The notes below the pieces were generated by a model. That model did no database searches. It saw nothing but the letters and a program-made list of their open reading frames with translations, and had not been told where the DNA came from. From the NCBI GenBank assembly GCA_963752965.1, contig CAVWAJ010000016.1, forward strand, positions 186,001 through 250,000: 64,000 bases of DNA, given 5' to 3'. The DNA is from QHXW01 sp963752965 (lineage in GTDB: Bacteria > Acidobacteriota > Terriglobia > Bryobacterales > Bryobacteraceae). This document shows positions 42,723 to 50,708 of this stretch, in pieces. Both the position numbers and the translations under genes were made by a program. Position 1 is the first letter of the stretch; each line of letters starts with the position of its first letter.

Positions 42723-43113
42723 GAAATTAGAGAAAATCAGCTTCGAAGAGGTGATGGGGGCGGCCGGGATGTCCGGTTTCGGCGCCCTACTCGAACCGCG
42801 GCACGAAGTCGAAGACCTCTGCTGGCAACCCGCCGCTGAATCTCGGCTGAAGTTCTTACTTCAGGGAGCCGCACTCGCGGAAAAGCTGGGCCGGCAAACC
42901 GAGACGCTCCATTCTCTGAATGAGCAACTGGCACGTAGGGTCACATCCCTGGCACGGGCCCTCGCGATGCTGTCATGGATGACGGGCGCTATTCCGACTG
43001 GCCGCTCCTCCTCCCCCTTGCGGCGCGGGGCCTGCGCTGGTTCCATACCATCTGCCCCAACGCCTGCGCCATTTCTCGTAGCAGGAGAAGAGACGGCTCT
43101 ACTCCGCGATTAA
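42694..43113 (+). CDS. Small protein overlapping parA, possible ParA partner
   Basis: A 139-residue frame beginning at the ATG at 42694, 29 bases before the parA stop. Residues 1-15 are basic (KDGSRPRPKKLEK) and residues 60-90 look like an amphipathic helix or coiled coil (ALAEKLGRQTETLHSLNEQLARRV). A basic N-terminus plus coiled coil is typical of ParA cargo or adaptor proteins that stimulate the ATPase, but no family is recognised. The last 45 residues are low-complexity and overlap the convergent glycosidase gene by 15 bases, so the true end may be earlier or frameshifted. Confidence 0.55.
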   Translation: MKDGSRPRPKKLEKISFEEVMGAAGMSGFGALLEPRHEVEDLCWQPAAESRLKFLLQGAALAEKLGRQTETLHSLNEQLARRVTSLARALAMLSWMTGAIPTGRSSSPLRRGACAGSIPSAPTPAPFLVAGEETALLRD

Positions 43114-44622
43114 CCCAGGGTCCTCGGGATTCAGCCGGTAGGTCGAGTAGACAACAATGCTCATGGGCGGGATGCGGTCGGACATCGTTTTACTGACCTC
43201 CAGGCTGTGTTCCGGGCGCAGTTCCACGTTGGTTTTGTCCTCAGCCTCCCTGGTGAGCGAGTAGCGCTCGAACCGCATGGGCTCGGGCAGGCCTTCGAAT
43301 GTGAAGGCGGCGTCAGCGGCGCGGTGGCTTTCGTTCACCACGATCACGGTGAGGTTGCCTTTGGGCGTGCGTAGCGCGGTGGCCACCAGCCTTCGCTCCC
43401 TCTCGGCGAAGTGCGCTTCGATGCGGGTGGCGAGCACGCTCGAGTCCTTGGGCAGGAAGCGCGAGAGCATGGCGAACTGGTAGTAAGCGTTGGGCTGGGG
43501 CGTGAAGGAATCGAGCAGCTTGTTGCGGTCGATATCCCAGGTACGCACCAGTTGCCACTGGCCGTCCAGGTCGCCGCGATTTGTAAAGCTCCAGCGATTG
43601 AATCCGTCCACACCGGCGTTGATGCCGCGCACCACCAGAGAAGCGTTCTTCAAACCGGATTGGTAGCTGGCGGGACCTACATCCTCGTTGCCCCAACCGA
43701 AAGCCATGGTGCCGAACTCGGAAAGGAAGAAGGGCTTGTTCCGGGCGTGCGCCCATTGGGCCCAGCGGGCCATACGCTGCTCGGCCTGCGTGAGGTTGTA
43801 GCTGCCGTCCATCGAATCAAAAACGGCATTGTAAGAGTGCAGATCGTAAGCGCCAATGTAGGCGTCGAAATCGACCTCGGCGGGATTGAGGTCCGGCAGA
43901 TCGGTCCAGTCGGGGCCGGAAATGGGTACGGTCAAGTGGCGGCGGTCAAACTCCTCGCGCACGGCTTTCAACCCCGGCGTGAACGGAGCCGCCTTCATGT
44001 TGGAGTCCTGCCACCAGGAGAACTCGTCGTGGCCTGGCTCGTTCGAGACCGACACCCAGCGGATGCACTTGTATCCCTTCACACGCACCAGGTGGTCGAC
44101 TAGCTCCCCGAGGCCTTGCGCCCAATCCGGAAGAGAATATGGCGCGCTGCGCAGACGCTTCACCGGGTCCTCCGCGTTGCCGGGGTAAGCGTTCCAGGCG
44201 ACATCGCCCCACATCTGTTGCAGGAAGACGTCCACACCACGGTGCTCAGCCCAATCGAGGATGCGGTACAAAACGCGCATCTCGGGGTTGTCCCAGTCGA
44301 AGACGCCCCGCCTGGGCTCATAAACGCGCTGCTCCAGCTCGACGCGGCACCAGTCCAAGCCGAGCCACTCCGCATGTTTGAACAGCTCCTGCCAGTGCCG
44401 GTCGTCGTCCGCGCCCGGATTGCCGCCCCATCCGCTGCCTGACCACGAGTCACCACCTGCATGTATGCCGGGGAGTTCGGTCTCGATGATGTGAAACGAA
44501 GCGCCTATCCCGCCACGCATACTGTGGACCGGCGTGGCAGCCGCGATGTTCACTTTGACTGGAACGGGCAATTGCGCCCATATCTGAACGGCACACAAAC
44601 CAAGTAGCAATATCCACCGCAT
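43099..44622 (-). CDS. Secreted clan GH-A glycoside hydrolase
   Basis: A 507-residue exported enzyme. The signal peptide (ILLLGLCAVQIWA) is followed by a (beta/alpha)8 barrel with the acid/base Glu in VSVSNEPG (about residue 200) and the nucleophile Glu in FFLSEFG (about residue 305). A C-terminal beta-sandwich follows (VATALRTPKGNLTVIVVNES). The spacing and flanking motifs fit GH5, GH30 or GH39; the exact family is not resolved. It would cleave beta-linked plant or microbial polysaccharide outside the cytoplasm. It is transcribed alone on the minus strand. Confidence 0.82.
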   Translation of the reverse strand: MRWILLLGLCAVQIWAQLPVPVKVNIAAATPVHSMRGGIGASFHIIETELPGIHAGGDSWSGSGWGGNPGADDDRHWQELFKHAEWLGLDWCRVELEQRVYEPRRGVFDWDNPEMRVLYRILDWAEHRGVDVFLQQMWGDVAWNAYPGNAEDPVKRLRSAPYSLPDWAQGLGELVDHLVRVKGYKCIRWVSVSNEPGHDEFSWWQDSNMKAAPFTPGLKAVREEFDRRHLTVPISGPDWTDLPDLNPAEVDFDAYIGAYDLHSYNAVFDSMDGSYNLTQAEQRMARWAQWAHARNKPFFLSEFGTMAFGWGNEDVGPASYQSGLKNASLVVRGINAGVDGFNRWSFTNRGDLDGQWQLVRTWDIDRNKLLDSFTPQPNAYYQFAMLSRFLPKDSSVLATRIEAHFAERERRLVATALRTPKGNLTVIVVNESHRAADAAFTFEGLPEPMRFERYSLTREAEDKTNVELRPEHSLEVSKTMSDRIPPMSIVVYSTYRLNPEDPGLIAE

Positions 44623-44757
44623 GATTTACCTCCGTGAACGGAATGGCGCCGCCGGAAATCCGGTGCCTTGTGCGAACCGCACTTGGAACTGCCCGCCCAA
44701 GCATATCGCAGCGGCACGTGATCCGGCAGCGCCTGCCCTAGCCAGAAGGGTGCAGGC

Positions 44758-45714
44758 TTAAACCGTCACCTTCCGCAGCAAGGCCTGCAAGTTCCCGGAG
44801 AAGATCTTCTTCTTTTGCTCTTCGGTGAGGAAGGCATTCTCGATGCGCGCGATCACAGTGGCCGGGCAGTTGATAGAGAAGTCCGAACCGAATAGCACGC
44901 GGTCGGCCCCGATGGTTTTCACCGCGTATTCCAGCATGCCCACGCGATCATGCCCGTAACCGGAAGTGTCGAGATACGTGTTGGGATGCGCGGCGATCGC
45001 GTCGATGCGTTTGAATATATGGTCATGCTCATTGCTGTCGCCGAAATGCGGAAACACAATTGTCGCCTGGGGAAACTTCTGGATGACGTATTCCATCTCT
45101 TCGAGCTCCGTATGGACGTCGAGCACCATATTGAGCTTGACCACCTGTTGCACGAGCAGTTCGAATTCCTTCACGGTGTACTGGTAAGGAACCGTGTAAT
45201 TGCAGAGCTCGCCAACCCAGACGAAGCCGAGTTGCTTCCGGCAATCTTCAATTTCGCGTAGCGCTTCGTCGATAAAAAGCGGGTTGACCACGCAGGCGCC
45301 CAGGAACTTTCCCTTGTACTGTTCCACATAGCGCGCTACTTCACGATTGCCCTCGATGAAGTCTTTGGGGGTCTTCGCCAACTGGCAGCGCACATTATTG
45401 ATGATGCCCCGCTGTACGCCGGTGCGGTCGAGGTAACGGGAAAACTCATCGAAAGTCTTCGTGACGGGATACCATTGCCAGACGTCGCCACTCTTACTCG
45501 GGCAATGCAGGTGGGCATCGAACACTTGCGGAGGCTCGCGCTTGGCCGGAGGATTCCGCGGAGGGGCAGCGGGCTGTTGAGCCGCGTTCGCGCCGCGGAG
45601 GCCGCGTGGAACGGCAGCGGACGCCAAGGCTCCGAAAAACGTGAACCCTTTCTTCACGAATTGGCGGCGCGGAGATGGATGAGAGTGCGGGTGGTCGTGG
45701 TGAAAGAAGCTCAA
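44758..45714 (-). CDS. Tat-exported amidohydrolase-family (Amidohydro_2) protein
   Basis: A 318-residue metal-dependent hydrolase or decarboxylase-like TIM barrel. A His-rich start (FFHHDHPHSHPSPRR) runs into a Tat signal (RRQFVKKGFTFFGALASA). The metal-binding HxH is in FDAHLHCPS, with further ligands in LDVHTELEE and FPHFGDSN and the Asp in LFGSDFSINCP. Related proteins hydrolyse or decarboxylate cyclic and aromatic acids. The His-rich N-terminus lies before the Tat motif and its role is unclear. The divergent Hsp15-like gene starts 108 bases away. Confidence 0.85.
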   Translation of the reverse strand: MSFFHHDHPHSHPSPRRQFVKKGFTFFGALASAAVPRGLRGANAAQQPAAPPRNPPAKREPPQVFDAHLHCPSKSGDVWQWYPVTKTFDEFSRYLDRTGVQRGIINNVRCQLAKTPKDFIEGNREVARYVEQYKGKFLGACVVNPLFIDEALREIEDCRKQLGFVWVGELCNYTVPYQYTVKEFELLVQQVVKLNMVLDVHTELEEMEYVIQKFPQATIVFPHFGDSNEHDHIFKRIDAIAAHPNTYLDTSGYGHDRVGMLEYAVKTIGADRVLFGSDFSINCPATVIARIENAFLTEEQKKKIFSGNLQALLRKVTV

Positions 45715-45822
45715 CGTGAATCCTCCATTCGGTTTCGCTCGAAGAGGATTATAGCGGATTGCACCACAGCTTCGACCGGTATCTCGTGCCGGAGGAATAC
45801 TCTCTGGTACGAAAATGAAATC

Positions 45823-46200
45823 ATGACCGGCGTGAGAATGGACAAGTGGCTATGGGCCGCACGGTTCTTCAAGACGCGTTCGCTCGCTGCGCGTGCCTGT
45901 GAGCTCGGCAGGATTGAGTCCAACGGACAAACCGCCAAGGCGGCGCGTGAGGTCCGCGTCGGAGACATGCTGCGAGTCAAGAACGACAGCGGTGAATTTC
46001 ACGTGGAGGCCCTCGGTCTCAGTGAAATGCGCGGCCCGGCGGCGATTGCGCAAATGCTTTACCGCGAGACCGAGGCGAGCCGCGAGTTGCGGCTCAAGTT
46101 AGCGGAAGAGCGCAAAGCCATGCCGCATTTTGAAGCGCGGGAAGGCAAACCATCGAAACGCGATCGCCGTAAAATCGACCGCCTTCGGGGTCGAGGGTGA
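45823..46200 (+). CDS. Hsp15-like S4-domain RNA-binding protein
   Basis: A 125-residue protein with an N-terminal S4 domain (MDKWLWAARFFKTRSLAARACELGRIESNG) and a basic C-terminal tail (KPSKRDRRKIDRLRGRG), as in Hsp15/HslR, which rescues stalled 50S subunits carrying peptidyl-tRNA. The ATG at 45823 is used; the ATG at 45838 would begin at MDKWLW and is also common in the family. Neither has a strong ribosome-binding site. Confidence 0.88.
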   Translation: MTGVRMDKWLWAARFFKTRSLAARACELGRIESNGQTAKAAREVRVGDMLRVKNDSGEFHVEALGLSEMRGPAAIAQMLYRETEASRELRLKLAEERKAMPHFEAREGKPSKRDRRKIDRLRGRG

Positions 46201-46296
46201 CCACTGATCATCGCGGAGCGGATACTCATCTCCCGCTGGTAGCCCGCGATCAGCCTCGCTGCCTTGGCGCTGTCGCCGCAGCCCATGCTCACGACA

Positions 46297-46321
46297 CACG
46301 CGGGCTGCGGTGATCCGCGTG
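46297..46321 (-). terminator. Hairpin after the 93-residue minus-strand gene
   Basis: CACGCGG (46297-46303) and CCGCGTG (46315-46321) pair perfectly with an eleven-base loop, five bases beyond the stop of the gene at 46326-46607. No T-run follows on either strand, so termination is uncertain. Confidence 0.35.
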
Positions 46322-46325
46322 GAGT

Positions 46326-46607
46326 CTAAGCTGACATCTGTGTGGCGGAGTACTCTTCAATGGAACGAATCACCTGGTCTACGGCGGCACGGCGCATGCG
46401 CAGCCGAGCCAGCTCGCTTTGTGGACCCATGGAGCCGCAGTGGGTCGACGTCCGCGCAAGGCGAGGGCCGGGTTTCTGGCTTTCCTCGAAGCGGCGGTAA
46501 TCTTCCAGAACCCGGATCAACGTGGTTCCGCGTTCCTTTCTTTGATAGAGAGCTCCCAGTGCGGAAGCAATAGAATTGTCCAGTTCAACTCGATTTGCGC
46601 GTGGCAT
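46326..46607 (-). CDS. Small hypothetical protein
   Basis: A 93-residue, Arg-rich, mostly helical protein (VELDNSIASALGALYQRKE, RVLEDYRRFEESQK) with no family I recognise. Support for coding: AAGGAGG lies about 16 bases before the ATG, an AT-rich divergent promoter region lies upstream, and a hairpin follows the stop. Composition and codon use fit its neighbours only moderately. Confidence 0.45.
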   Translation of the reverse strand: MPRANRVELDNSIASALGALYQRKERGTTLIRVLEDYRRFEESQKPGPRLARTSTHCGSMGPQSELARLRMRRAAVDQVIRSIEEYSATQMSA

Positions 46608-46652
46608 ACGCCCTTTTCCGATCCTCCTTACCAGTTAATTCCGATAGTCATA

Positions 46653-46670
46653 AGGTATACCTGATCTAAT
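46653..46670 (+). repeat. Operator-like repeat, copy 1 (AAGGTATACCTGATCTAA)
   Basis: Contains the perfect ten-base palindrome AGGTATACCT (46654-46663) followed by GATCTAA. It is closely similar to the second copy at 46760-46779. Confidence 0.5.
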
Positions 46671-46759
46671 GGGTAATTGCAATAGTATTCTTTGATGTAA
46701 ATATAAGAAAGTAAGCGACATAACTTCGGTTAACACGGCAAGTGGATTTATAACGAGCT

Positions 46760-46779
46760 AAGGTATTCACCTGATTAAA
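46760..46779 (+). repeat. Operator-like repeat, copy 2 (AAGGTATTCACCTGATTAAA)
   Basis: Shares AAGGTAT, ACCTGAT and a following TAA with copy 1, 107 bases away, but has two extra bases at its centre. AGGT and ACCT form the inverted repeat. It lies 46 bases before the gmd ATG. Confidence 0.5.
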
Positions 46780-46825
46780 CTTAGTCAAGCGGGAGGGATG
46801 TACGCCGTATGCTAACCTGTTCGCT

Positions 46826-47800
46826 ATGCCGGCGCCAAAAGCGTTGATTACGGGGATTACCGGCCAGGATGGGTCGTATCTGGCGGAATTGCTGGTCGGA
46901 AAAGGCTACGAAGTGCACGGCATAGTGCGGCGCGTAGCGATCGAAGACCCGGAACATCGACTGGCGCGGCTGGAGGCTGTCCGCTCACGGATCAAATTGC
47001 ATGCGGGGTCGCTCGAAAGTTATGCCAGCATCCACCAGGTGGTGGAAAACGTCGTTCCGGAGGAATGCTATCACTTGGCGGCGCAGAGCTTCGTAAGTTA
47101 TTCATTCGAAGACGAATTCTCCACACTAAACACGAACATCAACGGCACGCATTTCGTGCTGGCGGCACTGAAAAAGCTGGCGCCGCGCTGCCGTTTTTAT
47201 TTCGCCGGATCGAGCGAGATGTTCGGCAAGGCAGAAGAAATTCCGCAGAACGAGCGCACGCGGTTTCATCCGCGGTCGAGTTACGGGATCAGCAAGGTGG
47301 CGGCGTTCGAGTTAACTCGAAACTACAGAGAAGCACACGGCATGCACGCGTCGAGCGGGATTCTGTTCAACCACGAATCGCCGCGGCGCGGGTTTGAATT
47401 CGTCACGCGGAAGATCACGGCGGCGGTGGCACGGATTGTGGCGGGTCGCTCTAAAGAGTTGCAGCTAGGGAGCTTAGAACCACAACGCGACTGGGGTCAC
47501 GCGCGGGAATATGTGGAAGCCATGTGGAGGATGCTGCAACAGGATACGCCGGACGATTACGTAATTGCCACTGGCGAAACGCACACTGTGCGGGAGTTTG
47601 CCGAGCTGGCGTTCGCGCATGTGGGCCTCGACTACCGCGAATACGTGAAGGCGGACGCGAGTCTGCTTCGCCCGGCCGAAACCAATCAGCTACGGGGTGA
47701 CGCAAGCAAGGCCAGGAAGCAATTGGGATGGTCGCACGGCGTTTCGTTCGAGGCGCTGGTCCGTGAGATGGTGGAAGCCGACTGCCGCGCGCTGGCTTAG
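46826..47800 (+). CDS. gmd: GDP-mannose 4,6-dehydratase
   Basis: A 324-residue short-chain dehydrogenase/reductase that makes GDP-4-keto-6-deoxymannose, the precursor of GDP-fucose, rhamnose and related sugars. The NADP-binding motif is GITGQDGSYLAELL (about residues 9-22), with catalytic S-T-Y-K residues in FAGSSEMFG and SSYGISKVAAFEL. The substrate loop FNHESPRRGFEFVTRKI is characteristic. No fcl/rmd gene follows, so the product sugar is unknown. The convergent gene ends one base after its stop. Confidence 0.92.
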   Translation: MPAPKALITGITGQDGSYLAELLVGKGYEVHGIVRRVAIEDPEHRLARLEAVRSRIKLHAGSLESYASIHQVVENVVPEECYHLAAQSFVSYSFEDEFSTLNTNINGTHFVLAALKKLAPRCRFYFAGSSEMFGKAEEIPQNERTRFHPRSSYGISKVAAFELTRNYREAHGMHASSGILFNHESPRRGFEFVTRKITAAVARIVAGRSKELQLGSLEPQRDWGHAREYVEAMWRMLQQDTPDDYVIATGETHTVREFAELAFAHVGLDYREYVKADASLLRPAETNQLRGDASKARKQLGWSHGVSFEALVREMVEADCRALA

Positions 47801-47801
47801 C

Positions 47802-48293
47802 CTACTGCTCCTGTTCGAACAAGCCAATCTGTTCCTTGGGAACCTCTTTGCGCCGGCGGCGGGTTAAGGGGCTGCCGACCACCCCAAGGACGTGTAATTC
47901 GCTGAGCGCCTCGCGTGGAGAAAAAATTCGCTGATTATTGGAATACGGTTCCGGGGGTATGAAGGTGAATCCGTAGGGCTCGATTTGGAGGAGGTTATTG
48001 GAGAGAATACCGTCCATGATTTCGCCGTCGCGGAACCGCATGCGGACCCAGAGGCCATCCATTTTGGGCCGGGTGTGAAAGACGCGGGGCTCGGGAGAAG
48101 CCTCAGGGGCGTCGAAATCCTTAACAAAACAAACGGTTTTGATCTCGCGGTAGGGGATGACGGTGACGGTTCCCTCGGTTTTCAGGAGCTCCACACCGCC
48201 GGGCGACAGGTAGGCTTGGGGATTGACGAAGCCGGTAAGAGGCTCGCGGTCGAATCGCCGGATGAGAACCTTCTTGGTTGTGGAACCCGCCAA
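47802..48293 (-). CDS. Uncharacterised conserved protein
   Basis: A 163-residue cytoplasmic protein starting at a TTG. The first 110 residues look like a beta-rich small fold (KKVLIRRFDREPLTGFVNP, VTVIPYREIKTVCFVKDF, MRFRDGEIMDGILSNNLLQ). The tail is strongly basic (LTRRRRKEVPKEQ). The middle segment, a domain reading 'turn this on via a displayed site and effector', resembles Acidobacteria-typical PilZ-neighbour proteins, but no family is assigned with confidence. It converges on gmd with one base between the stops and diverges from xerD. Confidence 0.65.
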   Translation of the reverse strand: MAGSTTKKVLIRRFDREPLTGFVNPQAYLSPGGVELLKTEGTVTVIPYREIKTVCFVKDFDAPEASPEPRVFHTRPKMDGLWVRMRFRDGEIMDGILSNNLLQIEPYGFTFIPPEPYSNNQRIFSPREALSELHVLGVVGSPLTRRRRKEVPKEQIGLFEQEQ

Positions 48294-48352
48294 TGGTCAC
48301 CTGTAACTAAACTGTTTCAAACATTTTCGCGATTATTGTATCATTGGCAGGA

Positions 48353-49276
48353 ATGCCAGACGGCTCAACAACCGCAAAGGTGGAGGAGCGCGATGCGGAA
48401 TTCGCCAACCAGATTGTGCAGTTTCTCAACTTCTGTAAGATAGAAAAGGGGTTAGCTGCAAACTCATTGGCTGCGTACCAGTCCGACCTCGAGCGGTATG
48501 GCGAGTATTGTGGCCGGCATTCATCCGGAAATCATACAGACACCGTAAATGAGTACTTGACCTCGCTCTACCGGTCGAAGCTCAGCAGCCGTTCGATCGC
48601 GCGGCACCTGGCGACGCTGCGCAATTTCTACAGTTTTCTGTTGCGGGAGGGTCAGGTGACAAATGACCCGACGGAGTACGTGCGCAGTCCCAAGCAGTGG
48701 AAGACGATACCTAAGTTTTTGAATCTAAGCCAGATAGATAAGATTCTACAGACTCCGGACGTATCCATGCCGACGGGCGTGCGGGATCGGGCGATGCTGG
48801 AACTGTTGTATGCGACGGGGTTGCGAGTTTCCGAGCTGTGCCGTGTGGCGATTTCCGATTTGAACCTTGAGCTGGGGATTCTGCGGACAACCGGGAAAGG
48901 AAATAAGCAGAGGGTGGTACCGGTTGGGCGGTCGGCGGTCGACGCGGTGAGGCGCTATCTGGAAACGGGGCGGGCAAAGATTCTAAAGGGAAAGGGCAGC
49001 CGGTATCTGTTCGTTACGGCACGCGGCGGGGCCATGACGCGGCAGGCTTTTTGGAAACTGCTCCTCGGGCACGGGAAGCGAGCGGGCATTTTTCGCAATT
49101 TGACACCGCACGTGCTGCGGCACAGTTTTGCCACGCACCTGCTGGAAGGCGGCGCAGACTTGCGCAGCGTGCAAACGATGCTGGGGCATGCCGACATCTC
49201 GACGACGCAAATCTATACACACGTGATGCGATCCCGATTGCGGAGGACGCTAGATGAGCACCATCCCCGAGCCTGA
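48353..49276 (+). CDS. xerD: Site-specific tyrosine recombinase, XerD/XerC type
   Basis: A 307-residue recombinase of the type that resolves chromosome dimers at dif. The N-terminal core-binding domain (about residues 15-100) and catalytic domain are complete: Arg in ATGLRVSELC, Lys in TGKGNKQR, HVLRHSFATH for the His and second Arg, LGHADISTTQIYTHV for the last His and the nucleophile Tyr. An in-frame TTG at 48344 is an alternative start. No dif-like site or integrase-associated att repeats were seen nearby, so it is more likely housekeeping than phage-derived. Confidence 0.9.
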   Translation: MPDGSTTAKVEERDAEFANQIVQFLNFCKIEKGLAANSLAAYQSDLERYGEYCGRHSSGNHTDTVNEYLTSLYRSKLSSRSIARHLATLRNFYSFLLREGQVTNDPTEYVRSPKQWKTIPKFLNLSQIDKILQTPDVSMPTGVRDRAMLELLYATGLRVSELCRVAISDLNLELGILRTTGKGNKQRVVPVGRSAVDAVRRYLETGRAKILKGKGSRYLFVTARGGAMTRQAFWKLLLGHGKRAGIFRNLTPHVLRHSFATHLLEGGADLRSVQTMLGHADISTTQIYTHVMRSRLRRTLDEHHPRA

Positions 49277-49284
49277 ATAATTCG

Positions 49285-50694
49285 ATGAGCGACTACATGT
49301 TCATGTTGGAGAGCCACCTGAACGCGGACCAGAACCGCGTGGTGGCGGAGTTGCAGGCCGCGGCCAACCACGCCAGCGTGAACCTGTTTCTGGCGGGCGG
49401 GGCGATGCGGGACATGCTGGGCGGGTTTCCGCTGCGCGACCTGGACTTTGTAGTTGAAGGCAACGCAATCAAGGTAGCCAAGGCCGTGGCAGAGAAGGCT
49501 CGGGCGCACATCGTTTCGATCGACGAGAACCGGCGCGTGGTGGAACTGATTTTTCCGGGCGCGGTGACGGCCGAAGTCGGGATGTCGCGGACAGAGAAGT
49601 TCGCCAAGCCGGGAAGCAAGCCGCAGGTGACGCCGGCATTCATTCAGGACGATTTGCGCCGGCGCGATCTAACCATCAATGCGATTGCACTCTCGCTCAA
49701 CCGGGGAGCGCGAGGGCTGCTGATTGACCCGACGAATGGGCTGGCGGATTTGACCGCGCGCGAACTCCGGGCGACGCATTCCTACGCCTTCTATGAAGAC
49801 CCGGCGCGGTTGCTGCGGCTGATCCGATTCCGGGCGCGATTCGGCTTCGTGGTGGAAGAGCGGACGCAGCGGCAATACGACAACGCGCGCGAGGCGGAGC
49901 TGGAAAAGCTGATCCCCGGCAGGACGCTATTCGAAGAACTGCGCAACATCGCCGAAGAACCGAACGCGGGCGAGATCATGCGCGAACTGGAACAGGCGCG
50001 GCTACTGGTGATTTTCTCGGAAGCGCTGGCGGGGCCGAAGCTGAGCGTGGTTTCGATCGCGAAACTGGAGAAGCTGCGCAAGCTGCTGCCAGCAGGCAAT
50101 GGCATACGGCCGGCGGGCGCTGGACCGTTTCTGTTCGTTCTTACCGAAAAGCTGACGGCGAGAGAGAGGACGGATCTGGTCCGCACGCTGGACATGCACA
50201 AGGCGGAAGTGGACTTGTGGCAGAAACTCGAACCGCGCGCGAAGAAACTGGAGCAGGCGCTGCAATCGGCGCGATTGAAGCAGCCATCGCAGGTGTACCA
50301 GACGCTGATCAAGGCGCCTGGCGATGAACTGCTGTTCCTGCTGTATCGTTCGCAGCAGCGCACGGTGCAGGACAGGATCCGGAATTATTTGCAGAAGTAC
50401 TATCCGACGGCGCAGGAAGTGACCGATGCGGATGTCGAAAAAGCGGGGGGCAAACCGGGCACTCCGAAGTATCTCAAGCTGAAGGAAGAGCTGATCGTAG
50501 CGCGGCTGAACGCGCGGAAGAAGCCAGCGCCGCCACCGCCGGAGGAGCCGGTTGTACCTGCTGGGCCGGGACGGCCTCCGGGACCGGGACGGCCGCCTGG
50601 TCCTCCGCGGCCCGCCGGACCTCCCGCACCTGCTGGACACGCGGGACCTGGAAGACCCGCGGGCCAATCCGGGCCGGGCCGCAAGGCTTCCTGA
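49285..50694 (+). CDS. CCA tRNA nucleotidyltransferase / poly(A) polymerase family protein
   Basis: A 469-residue class II nucleotidyltransferase that adds CCA (or A/CC) to tRNA 3' ends. The palm carries GGAMRDMLGGFPLRDLDFVV, with the metal-binding D-x-D. It is followed by RRRDLTINAIAL and the RNA-binding neck EDPARLLRLIRFRARFGF. From about residue 410 to the end the protein is a Gly/Pro/Arg-rich low-complexity tail (repeats of PGRPPGP and PAGPP) that I do not know from this family. It follows xerD by eight bases and precedes the Gfo/Idh gene by 14. Confidence 0.88.
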   Translation: MSDYMFMLESHLNADQNRVVAELQAAANHASVNLFLAGGAMRDMLGGFPLRDLDFVVEGNAIKVAKAVAEKARAHIVSIDENRRVVELIFPGAVTAEVGMSRTEKFAKPGSKPQVTPAFIQDDLRRRDLTINAIALSLNRGARGLLIDPTNGLADLTARELRATHSYAFYEDPARLLRLIRFRARFGFVVEERTQRQYDNAREAELEKLIPGRTLFEELRNIAEEPNAGEIMRELEQARLLVIFSEALAGPKLSVVSIAKLEKLRKLLPAGNGIRPAGAGPFLFVLTEKLTARERTDLVRTLDMHKAEVDLWQKLEPRAKKLEQALQSARLKQPSQVYQTLIKAPGDELLFLLYRSQQRTVQDRIRNYLQKYYPTAQEVTDADVEKAGGKPGTPKYLKLKEELIVARLNARKKPAPPPPEEPVVPAGPGRPPGPGRPPGPPRPAGPPAPAGHAGPGRPAGQSGPGRKAS

Positions 50695-50708
50695 CTTTCC
50701 CTACGACA

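Larger units (their letters stand above)
46608..46825. promoter_or_regulatory. AT-rich divergent regulatory region upstream of gmd
   Basis: This 218-base gap is much richer in A and T than the rest of the window. It separates two divergent genes and holds the paired operator-like motifs listed separately and a -10 hexamer TATGCT at 46808-46813, 12 bases before the gmd ATG. Confidence 0.6.

Noticed and set aside
37837..43113. Integrated prophage
   Set aside because: Although the Gp37/Gp68 family has phage members, no capsid, tail, terminase, integrase or lysis genes are present.
48353..49276. XerD-type recombinase as a mobile-element integrase
   Set aside because: No att-like repeats, cargo or excisionase were seen, and the protein looks like a standard Xer recombinase.
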